From Thermodesulfovibrio sp. N1 (lineage in GTDB: Bacteria > Nitrospirota > Thermodesulfovibrionia > Thermodesulfovibrionales > Thermodesulfovibrionaceae): a DNA stretch of 60,081 nucleotides. Positions 25,904 to 31,953 of the stretch are shown here, piece after piece. The position numbers and the translations under genes were made by a program. The stretch covers positions 1-60,081 of the forward strand of contig NZ_MAVV01000006.1 of NCBI RefSeq assembly GCF_001707915.1, in the 5' to 3' direction. The notes beneath the pieces are model-generated. The model was not told where the DNA came from. It did not search any database and worked only from the letters and a program-made list of their open reading frames with translations. The first letter of the stretch is position 1. Every line of letters begins with the position of its first letter.

Positions 25904-25905
25904 GG

Positions 25906-26154
25906 CTATTCAATAATATCTCCTTCTATTAGTTCAACTACAACCCCCTGCTGTCTTAGGGAGTCAATGCCTTGTTGAAGATTTTCTTCAAGTCCTTCAA
26001 GTTCAAGAATCATCTCACCAAAGGTATCAGTTACTCTTGCTCTACGAATATTTGGCATGACATCGTATTTTTTTGCCATTCTAAACAGTACAGGCTCTTT
26101 AATTAATTCCTGCGGAAAGGTGAGCCTTACCCTTAATTTTTTAATCTCACCCAT
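25906..26154 (-). CDS. NIL-domain small protein
   Basis: Small protein (82 aa) that is essentially one NIL domain: [35 protein letters not shown], then GEMILELEG, then [18 protein letters not shown] domains occur in MetN and, fused to ferredoxin, in the methanogen and sulfate-reducer homocysteine-forming system. No ferredoxin domain is present here. It lies between the MoaD-like carrier (10 nt) and thrC (2 nt), so it belongs to one operon with sulfur-carrier and threonine genes. Its exact function is unknown; a ligand-binding or sulfur-transfer accessory role is an inference. Confidence 0.85.
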   Translation of the reverse strand: MGEIKKLRVRLTFPQELIKEPVLFRMAKKYDVMPNIRRARVTDTFGEMILELEGLEENLQQGIDSLRQQGVVVELIEGDIIE

Positions 26155-26164
26155 AAAATCCTCC

Positions 26165-26443
26165 TTAAAAATTCCCTCCTGCTATGGCAGGAACAATTGA
26201 AACTTCATCACCATCCTTTACCAGTGTTTCCTCTCCTTGAAGGAATCTTATATCTTCTTCATTAAGATAAACATTAATAAACCTTCTTATCTTACCATCC
26301 TGACAGAGTCTTTCTGCAAGCCCTGGATATTTTTTATCAAGGGCATTGATTATATCTATAATTTTTCCTGCCGGTGCTTCCACCACATCTTTACCATCTG
26401 TTAGTTTTTGAAGTGGTGTTGGAATCAAAACTTTTACTGCCAT
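26165..26443 (-). CDS. MoaD/ThiS-family sulfur carrier with C-terminal GGNF
   Basis: Ubiquitin-like beta-grasp protein (92 aa): VKVLIPTPLQKLTDGK, FINVYLNEEDIRFLQGEETLVKDGDEVSIVPAIAGG, then Asn-Phe. Carriers of this family become thiocarboxylated on the terminal Gly of GG. Here two residues follow, so processing would be needed first, as in carriers matured by JAMM-type proteases. It is 3 nt from the upstream ThrC gene and 10 nt from the NIL gene. This context points to amino-acid sulfur chemistry (CysO- or HcyS-like) rather than molybdopterin synthesis. No activating E1 or protease is in the window. Confidence 0.85.
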   Translation of the reverse strand: MAVKVLIPTPLQKLTDGKDVVEAPAGKIIDIINALDKKYPGLAERLCQDGKIRRFINVYLNEEDIRFLQGEETLVKDGDEVSIVPAIAGGNF

Positions 26444-26446
26444 TTT

Positions 26447-27691
26447 TTACCTCCCCTTATCATTAATTCTTTTCAAAGCTTCTTCAAAGGAAGCAAGATT
26501 TGGTTTAATATGGTAAACTTCTGCTGTCTTGCCGTTTAAAACCTCTGCTGTTTTAAGTCCATTGCCAGTTATGCACAGAACCGTGCAATCCTTTTTGTCA
26601 ATTTTGCCTTCTTTTAAAAGTTTAATGTAACAGGCAAGGGTAACTCCTCCTGCTGTCTCTGCAAATATTCCTTCAGTTTTTGAAAGAAGCTTTATTGCCT
26701 CAACTATCTCATCATCAGAGACATCCTCCATTGCACCACCACTTTCTTTTACTGCCTGCAAAGCATAAAATCCATCAGCAGGATTTCCTATAGCGAGAGA
26801 CTTTGCTATGGTGTTAGGTTTAACAGGTCTTATTACATCTGTTCCCTGTTTGAATGCTGTAGAAATTGGAGAACATCCAGTTGCCTGAGCTCCGTATATT
26901 TTTGTTTCCAATTCTTTTAATATACCAAGTTCCTTAAATTCCTTAAGGGCTTTCCACACCTTTGTAAGAAGTGAACCACTTGCGCAGGGAACAACAATAC
27001 TGTCTGGAGCTTTCCAACCAAGCTGTTCAACTATTTCAAATCCAATTGTTTTTGAACCTTCTGCATAAAAGGGTCTAATATTTATATTCACAAAAGCCCA
27101 TCTATACTTGTTTGCAATTTCACTGCAAAGTCTGTTTACATCGTCATAATTACCATCAACAGCAACGAGATTTGGTTCATAAACGATAGAAGCAACAATT
27201 TTGCTTTGTTCCAATGTGGCAGGAATAAAAATAAATCTCTTAAATCCTGCCTTTGCACCATGAGCTGATACAGCATGGGCGAGATTTCCAGTAGATGCAC
27301 AGGCAGCTGTGTCAAAGCCAAACTCCTTTGCCTTTGTAAGTGCAACAGCAACTACTCTATCTTTAAATGAAAGTGTAGGATGGGCAACTGTGTCATCTTT
27401 TATGTAAAGTTCTTTTACTCCAAGATATCTTGCAAGATTTTTAGCTTCCACCAAAGGTGTATAACCAGAATTAAGTCCAACCTGTGGTTCACCATCTATT
27501 GGTAAAAGCTCTTTATATCTCCATAATGTTTTTGGTCTTCTCTCTATAGTTCTTCTTGATAAGGCTTTCTTTATCTTTGCATAGTCATAGACTGCTTCAA
27601 GAGGACCAAAGCAGAATTCACACACATATATAGGCTCTACTGGATACTCTCTTGCGCATTCTCTGCATTTAAGTCCTTTTACATATTTCAT
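26447..27691 (-). CDS. thrC: Threonine synthase paralogue with zinc ribbon
   Basis: PLP enzyme (414 aa). The N-terminus has a zinc-ribbon pair, CRECAREYP and CEFCFGP. The PLP Lys is in HPTLSFKDRVVAVAL (about residue 109), with CASTGNLAHAVSAHGAKAG and CASGSLLTKVWKALKEF following. An excellent AGGAGGTGGG site lies just before the ATG at 27691, the start of the operon. It differs clearly from the 357 aa ThrC in the same operon. With a sulfur-carrier gene immediately downstream it may be a cysteine- or homocysteine-forming enzyme working on a phosphorylated substrate, but the sequence family is threonine synthase. Confidence 0.85.
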   Translation of the reverse strand: MKYVKGLKCRECAREYPVEPIYVCEFCFGPLEAVYDYAKIKKALSRRTIERRPKTLWRYKELLPIDGEPQVGLNSGYTPLVEAKNLARYLGVKELYIKDDTVAHPTLSFKDRVVAVALTKAKEFGFDTAACASTGNLAHAVSAHGAKAGFKRFIFIPATLEQSKIVASIVYEPNLVAVDGNYDDVNRLCSEIANKYRWAFVNINIRPFYAEGSKTIGFEIVEQLGWKAPDSIVVPCASGSLLTKVWKALKEFKELGILKELETKIYGAQATGCSPISTAFKQGTDVIRPVKPNTIAKSLAIGNPADGFYALQAVKESGGAMEDVSDDEIVEAIKLLSKTEGIFAETAGGVTLACYIKLLKEGKIDKKDCTVLCITGNGLKTAEVLNGKTAEVYHIKPNLASFEEALKRINDKGR

Positions 27692-27770
27692 TTCCCACCT
27701 CCTATTTCAATGGTTAATTTTTTATTTTAACATTTCTTTTATACTTATTTCGAAGCTGAAAGGTGTTCCT

Positions 27771-27795
27771 CTGAAATTTCTATCGGTAATTTCAG
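27771..27795. repeat. TCTATCGGTAATT motif as a small inverted repeat
   Basis: CTGAAATT (27771-27778) and AATTTCAG (27788-27795) form a perfect 8 bp inverted repeat around TCTATCGGT. The core matches the outer ends of the 175 bp element at 21.5 kb with one change in the GGCAA part. It lies about 80 nt upstream of the thrC-paralogue start, in the 165 bp gap after the DedA-like gene. No function is shown. Confidence 0.5.
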
Positions 27796-27856
27796 TAAGA
27801 TTTATTTTGTTGAGAGATAGACATAAAAACAAATTATACATTAATCGAATTGATTA

Positions 27857-28441
27857 TTAAAAAATATATTTGACCAGTAAAAAGACACAAATAACAACAA
27901 CTATAAATATCCAAGTTAACAAATTAAAATATTTATCTATGAAAGCTCGAATAGGAAATCCGAATTTATAAATTAAAGATGACAAAATAAAAAATCTTGC
28001 ACCTCGGCTGATTACTGACATGAAAACAAATATTAAAAAATTTGACTGAAAAAAACCTGCCAATATGGTGAAAACTTTATATGGAATTGGAGTAAAACCT
28101 GCAATACCTATAGCCCATGCTTCATATTTTATGAAATAATTTTTTACCATAATAAATTTATCATAATCAATGTAAAAAAACAGTATATTCTTTGCTAATT
28201 CCCAGAAATTTAGTCCTAAAAAATAACCAAAAATGCCTCCAAGCACTGAACCTATTGTGCAAATTGTGGCATAATAAAAAGCGTTCTTTGGTTTTGATAG
28301 CCCAAGAGAAATTAGAAGCACATCAGGTGGAACAGGGAAAAAGGATGCCTCTGTGAATGCAAGCACGAAGAGTGCAGGAGTTCCGTAGGGTGTATTTGCC
28401 CAATTTAAAACCCAACCATATAATCTCTTTAGCAATCGCAC
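27857..28441 (-). CDS. DedA/YqaA-family membrane protein
   Basis: Integral membrane protein (194 aa) of the SNARE-associated/DedA superfamily, YqaA branch. Features are LFVLAFTEASFFPVPPDVLL near residue 30, the GSVLGGIFGYFLGL segment, and the re-entrant FTPIPYKVFTILAGFF motif. DedA-related proteins are implicated in lipid flipping and membrane homeostasis. The start at 28441 gives a basic N-terminus MRLLKRLYGW. It appears to be a single gene: downstream is the thr operon 5' region and upstream a 515 bp region of repeats and small frames. Confidence 0.88.
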   Translation of the reverse strand: MRLLKRLYGWVLNWANTPYGTPALFVLAFTEASFFPVPPDVLLISLGLSKPKNAFYYATICTIGSVLGGIFGYFLGLNFWELAKNILFFYIDYDKFIMVKNYFIKYEAWAIGIAGFTPIPYKVFTILAGFFQSNFLIFVFMSVISRGARFFILSSLIYKFGFPIRAFIDKYFNLLTWIFIVVVICVFLLVKYIF

Positions 28442-28494
28442 AGGTTATTATTATACCATTCTTTTAATTCTTAATTTTTCACCAATATATATCC

Positions 28495-28555
28495 TAAAAT
28501 TGTCGATAGAAAATTCAAAGAGTGATTTTTTGACTCTAAGAGTCCTCTTAAGAGG
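28495..28555. repeat. Repeat motif followed by two abutting palindromes
   Basis: CCTAAAATTGTCGATAGAAAA at 28492-28512 matches the outer end of the 21.5 kb element with one base changed. It is followed by two adjacent palindromes, GACTCTAAGAGTC (28532-28544) and CCTCTTAAGAGG (28544-28555), then GGAATTTTT. The second can act as a short terminator-like hairpin in the plus direction, but no plus-strand gene ends here. It lies in the long gap upstream of the DedA-like gene. Confidence 0.5.
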
Positions 28556-28575
28556 GAATTTTTATCTAAATTTTT

Positions 28576-28731
28576 TCATTTACCTATCTTTTCCCTCCAT
28601 TTCTGCCCTCCATTCCATCCTTCTCTAACTGTTTTTTTACAATTTTTACCCCCAAAAAAACAATACCCATCTATTTCTACTTCTACTACCTTATTGATTT
28701 TTCTATATCTTAAACACACAATCTTGCACAT
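28576..28731 (-). CDS. Possible small Cys-rich protein (51 aa)
   Basis: A minus-strand frame encodes MCKIVCLRYRKINKVVEVEI, then DGYCFFGGKNC, then a Trp-containing basic tail KKTVREGWNGGQ. It has four cysteines in two pairs, unlike random AT-rich translation. Just upstream, in the -1 frame, ATG 28772 with an AGAGG site 9 nt before it starts a 20-codon frame (MIKTKYTYCEFRRRC...) that ends at 28710-28712. A single base insertion would join them into about 65 residues with seven or so cysteines. It may be a small zinc-binding protein or a remnant. I do not recognise a family, and coding is uncertain. This and neighbouring repeats are all I see in 28442-28956. Confidence 0.3.
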   Translation of the reverse strand: MCKIVCLRYRKINKVVEVEIDGYCFFGGKNCKKTVREGWNGGQKWREKIGK

Positions 28732-28956
28732 CGTCGCCTAAACTCACAGTAAGTGTATTTTGTTTTAATCATATATGTGAGCCTCTTTTATTTTTTTATT
28801 TCACCTATTGGATGATATTTTATATTACCCTTAAAATTAAAATCTTCAAAAGGAGACTCACTTGTTTGTATGTTTAATGGCAATTTTAGGTGTTGAAAAC
28901 TTCCATGAGCGAAAGGTAGTCTTTTCTCTATCATAGATTTAGAACAACAAAAAATC

Positions 28957-29175
28957 CTACTTTTTGTCATAAAAATAGGGCAGAATTATAAAATTGTTCT
29001 TTTTTTTGGGAGGATATTTTTTGAGTCTATTTAATGCTATTTCATATAAAAGTTTTGTTTTTTCTTCATCTCTTGGCTTGCGCCTTATTTTTTTTATAAT
29101 TTGACCCTCATTTATTAGTTCTTTTTTAACTAACTTTGAAACTCTCTTTAAATCTTCATATCTATACTCACTCAT
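28957..29175 (-). CDS. Hypothetical small basic protein, partner of nucleotidyltransferase
   Basis: Charged protein of 72 aa (MSEYRYEDLKRVSKLVKKEL; then IKKIRRKPRDEEKTKLLYEIALNRL; tail rich in Lys and Pro). It overlaps the preceding nucleotidyltransferase gene by an ATGA (29172-29175), so the two are translationally coupled. I do not recognise a family. Its size, charge and coupling fit the small member of a toxin-antitoxin-like pair, but it could equally be an accessory subunit. Confidence 0.6.
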   Translation of the reverse strand: MSEYRYEDLKRVSKLVKKELINEGQIIKKIRRKPRDEEKTKLLYEIALNRLKKYPPKKKNNFIILPYFYDKK

Positions 29176-29728
29176 TTTTTCAATAATTTCTCAACTATAT
29201 CTTCTATTTGCTCTTTTTTTGCTCTTTTTTTTAAATATTCTAAATCAATCTGTTCTTCCATCCTTTCTTTAATCTTTAATAGAATCTTTGCCCACAAAAA
29301 ACTATCCTCATCCTTCCACCACTTATAAGCATTAAGTCTATCAATTATCAAATCCTCAATAGAAATAATTTTAACATTAAGATTTTCATCTATTAAAACT
29401 GCATTTACTCTCTTTTCTGCTTCCTCCCCTTCTTCAAGGCTACTTCCAAGCCAATCTATATAAATATCCAAATAATCATTTAACCAAACCCTTCCAGTTT
29501 TTTTAAAGCCCCAATTCTTTAATATTTCTTCAAGTAATGTAATGTCTGCCTTGATATCAATATCTCCTGTAGTGTAACTTCCTTGAGTATATATTTCAAC
29601 TGCTAATCCTCCAACAATTATCGGCTCTTTTGCTCCTCTTTTCCTAAACTCTTCTGACAGCAAAGCCATAAAATATGCTTTTTCTTAACTGGATCTTCAA
29701 TCTTTTTTAATTCTTGTAATTGTTGCAT
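29172..29728 (-). pseudogene. Nucleotidyltransferase (DUF6036/AbiEii-like), frameshifted N-terminus
   Basis: The intact frame from 29669 (165 aa) has the minimal nucleotidyltransferase motif IIVGGLAVEIYTQGSYTTGDIDI, with the Gly-Gly and Asp-x-Asp expected of the fold, followed by an all-helical part. Upstream, the other frame starts at ATG 29728 with MQQLQELKKIEDPVKKK and flows into AYFMALLSEEFRKRG if one base is added to a T5 run (29679-29683; A5 on the coding strand). That gives about 185 aa. A TATAAT sits 6 nt before the ATG, so the transcript could be leaderless. Function is unknown. If the frameshift is real, translation could still begin at 29669. Confidence 0.7.
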
Positions 29729-29758
29729 AGTAATATTATAATTATTTTTAAGCTTGCG

Positions 29759-30637
29759 ATGAAATCTTTTCTAAAACATATAATTTTCAAAGGTGGGATT
29801 AAAATTTTTTGGACTTGGAAAAGTCTTAAAAAAAAGCATCTCCCTAATGTTGCAAAATTCATAGGAAGCCTTCTTTACTTAATTCCATGGTCAAGAAAGC
29901 ATATTGCTTTGGAAAATTTAAAAATCGCTTTCGGAAGTCAATACACTGAAAAGGAAGTTAAAAAAATTCTAAAAAGATTTATTCAGGAAGTTATTTTAAT
30001 TACTCTTGAGATTGCCTTAATTATCAAAAAAGAAGAAAAATTAAGCCCCTGGGCATTAGCTGAAGGACTTACTCATCTTGACAATGCATTAAAAGAAGGT
30101 AAAGGAGTTATTGCATTAAGTGGACACATTGGAAACATTCCTGTAATGCTTGCATGGCTTGCTGAAAAAGGTTATCCTGTGGCAGTTCTTTTCAAAGAAG
30201 GAAAGTATTTACCTAAGGGATTTCTCTTTAACCTGATTAGCTCCTATAAAATCTATCCAATCCCTTTTCGCTCTGACAGAGAGGTTCCAAAAGAGATTAT
30301 TAAAGCATTAAATAAAAATATGATAGTTTTTATACTTGCTGATCAAGCAAGACCCGGAATTTATGCGAAATTCTTTGGTAAGTATGTTCAATGTCAAAAA
30401 GGTGCCTTTGTAATTGCCTTAAGAAAGGGCTCTCCTGTTATTCCTGCATTCATTGTAAGAGAAAAGGACGGACACAAAATAAAAATTTTTGAGCAGATAG
30501 AAATGGAAGGCTCTAATTCCTTTAGCTCCACAATAAAAATGATTGAAAATTATAACTCAATACTTGAAAACTTAATAAAACTTCACCCAGAACAGTATTA
30601 TTGGTTTCACAGGAGATTTAAGAAGATGCGTTCTTAA
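29759..30637 (+). CDS. Lauroyl/lysophospholipid acyltransferase (LpxL/HtrB family)
   Basis: Membrane-associated acyltransferase (292 aa from ATG 29759), likely adding a secondary acyl chain to lipid A. The catalytic HX4-5(D/E)-like segment is ALSGHIGNIPVMLAWLAEKGYPVAVLFKE, and the later DQARPGIYAKFFGKYVQCQKGAFVIALRKGSPVIPAFI is typical of LpxL. In the first motif Asn follows the His rather than Trp, as in more distant members. A TTG start at 29720 would add 13 residues but overlaps the divergent gene's promoter, so I prefer the ATG. The 3' end overlaps the convergent dtxR gene by 20 nt. Confidence 0.83.
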   Translation: MKSFLKHIIFKGGIKIFWTWKSLKKKHLPNVAKFIGSLLYLIPWSRKHIALENLKIAFGSQYTEKEVKKILKRFIQEVILITLEIALIIKKEEKLSPWALAEGLTHLDNALKEGKGVIALSGHIGNIPVMLAWLAEKGYPVAVLFKEGKYLPKGFLFNLISSYKIYPIPFRSDREVPKEIIKALNKNMIVFILADQARPGIYAKFFGKYVQCQKGAFVIALRKGSPVIPAFIVREKDGHKIKIFEQIEMEGSNSFSSTIKMIENYNSILENLIKLHPEQYYWFHRRFKKMRS

Positions 30638-31019
30638 ATCCTCTTGTGAATTCTATTATCCTGTTTATTGTCTCCTCTGATAGGTCATGTTCCATTTTGT
30701 GAACATCTCTCATTGCCGATTGTTCACTTACCTTCAAAATCTCCCTTAAAAATTTATAAAGAATTTTTTTTCTATTTTCAATTTTTTGAGCTATTTCAAG
30801 TCCTTTTTCTGTCAATGTGATGTATTCATATTTCTGATAATTAATAAGCCCCTTTTCTGCAAGACTTTTTACAGCAACCACTACACTGGAAAGCTTCACT
30901 CCCCGTCTTTTAGCAATATCCTTTATCCTTACAACAGGCGCTTCTTTTAAAATTTCAAAGATATCGAATAGATAATCTTCAAGATTTTCAGTTAATTCTA
31001 ATTTTGTTTGTCCGTTCAC
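30618..31019 (-). CDS. DtxR/MntR-family metal-dependent repressor
   Basis: Protein of 133 aa. The N-terminal winged helix (VVRIKDIAKRRGVKLSSVVVAVKSLAEKGLINYQKYEYITLTEKG) matches the DtxR pattern. The dimerisation/metal domain follows with FLREILKVSEQSAMRDVHKMEHDLSEETINRI, containing the usual Cys/Met-x-x-Glu-His ligands (HKMEHDLS). There is no SH3-like third domain, as in MntR-type members. It lies 145 nt downstream of the feo operon's cytochrome gene. A DtxR-type palindrome sits in that operon's promoter at 36015-36036, so it is the obvious regulator, most likely sensing Fe(II). Confidence 0.88.
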   Translation of the reverse strand: MNGQTKLELTENLEDYLFDIFEILKEAPVVRIKDIAKRRGVKLSSVVVAVKSLAEKGLINYQKYEYITLTEKGLEIAQKIENRKKILYKFLREILKVSEQSAMRDVHKMEHDLSEETINRIIEFTRGFKNASS

Positions 31020-31122
31020 ATTTTAATTATAACATGAAAAATTTATATAGACTACCTATTGGATTTTTTAAAGCCTCTACTGTTTTAACTTAATTTTAAA
31101 AAAATAGCCTCCTTCAAGTTTT

Positions 31123-31160
31123 TAAAAAAGAGAGGCAGGTAATAATCTGCCCCTCTTTTT
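31123..31160 (-). terminator. Rho-independent terminator after the feo operon
   Basis: On the minus strand the sequence reads AGAGGGGCAG, an 8 nt loop, then CTGCCTCTCT followed by a T-run. The stem has a minor mismatch. It is 5 nt past the stop of the cytochrome gene and separates the feo operon from dtxR. Confidence 0.75.
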
Positions 31161-31164
31161 ACTT

Positions 31165-31632
31165 TCAATATTTAACTTTAATTCCTTCCATGTCTTCCTT
31201 CGTTATCTCTTTCCATCTCTTAAGCGTCCAGTTACCGACCCATTCTTTGAATAGCTTAAGATTTTTCTGTCTTTCTTCTTCATTTGAACCAAGATATTGA
31301 TACATATTGCCTTGTTTACCAGCAGTTTTTCCGTCATCAAGCCTTCTCATCAAAGCACCTGTATCAGGCCAAGCAGTATAAAAAATTAAATGACTGTAAG
31401 TATCCATTCTTGGACCTTTTCCCATAGAAATCCATTTATCTTTTTCTTCCTTAAAGCCATAGTACTCGGGTGTGTCTGGGCCATGACAACTTAAACATTT
31501 TGAATCAAATAAAGGCTTAATGTGTTTTCTATAGGTTACCTCATCGGAAAATGATTCCGAAGCCGATAAAAAAATGATAGCTAAAATTGAAAATACAATA
31601 AATAATTTAATATTCTCAAAACTAAACCTCAT
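31165..31632 (-). CDS. Periplasmic monoheme c-type cytochrome
   Basis: Protein of 155 aa with an N-terminal signal/anchor (LFIVFSILAIIFLSASESFSD) and one heme-binding site, CLSCH, near residue 48. A likely axial Met lies in GNMYQYLG. The stretch KPLFDSKCLSCHGPD resembles planctomycete-type and Geobacter-like small cytochromes. GGGAGGG before the ATG supports the start. It is the last gene of the iron operon, immediately before the terminator. A role in keeping iron reduced in the periplasm for FeoB is an inference from position. Confidence 0.82.
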   Translation of the reverse strand: MRFSFENIKLFIVFSILAIIFLSASESFSDEVTYRKHIKPLFDSKCLSCHGPDTPEYYGFKEEKDKWISMGKGPRMDTYSHLIFYTAWPDTGALMRRLDDGKTAGKQGNMYQYLGSNEEERQKNLKLFKEWVGNWTLKRWKEITKEDMEGIKVKY

Positions 31633-31702
31633 TTTTCTTCCCTCCCTTTTAGCTCTTAATAAGAGAATCCAAAATTCTCATGTTTGATTTCACCTTGAAA
31701 AA

Positions 31703-31942
31703 TCAAATTACAATAAGTTTTGATTTATTATTTTTTATCTCATAATCATCACCTCCTTTGGTTGATATTTTCTCTGAATACAATCGCATTTCGGAATTAG
31801 TTATCTTCTTTATTCCCTTTTTACTACAAGCTCCTGAAGCACATCCTGAACAATGTCCTTTCATTTTCCACAGGGATCGGTATAAAAGATATATAGCTCC
31901 TAAAAAAATTAACCATGCCACGATGATATCAATTATGGTCAT
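31703..31942 (-). CDS. FeoB-associated Cys-rich membrane protein
   Basis: Small protein (79 aa) starting at ATG 31942, which has AGGAGGAGGT upstream. A longer reading upstream only shadows feoB. One N-terminal transmembrane helix (IIDIIVAWLIFLGAIYLLYRSLW) is followed by HCSGCASGACSKKG, the cysteine cluster typical of FeoB-associated proteins found after feoB in many anaerobes. It lies 11 nt downstream of feoB. It is presumed to assist iron passage or FeoB assembly; this has not been shown. Confidence 0.85.
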   Translation of the reverse strand: MTIIDIIVAWLIFLGAIYLLYRSLWKMKGHCSGCASGACSKKGIKKITNSEMRLYSEKISTKGGDDYEIKNNKSKLIVI

Positions 31943-31953
31943 TTTACCTCCTC

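Noticed and set aside
28788-28970. 60 aa frame on the minus strand upstream of the Cys-rich micro-ORF
   Set aside because: No ribosome site, overlaps the 3' end of the 72 aa gene, and includes a copy of the dispersed CCTAAAATTGCC motif. Composition looks like non-coding DNA.
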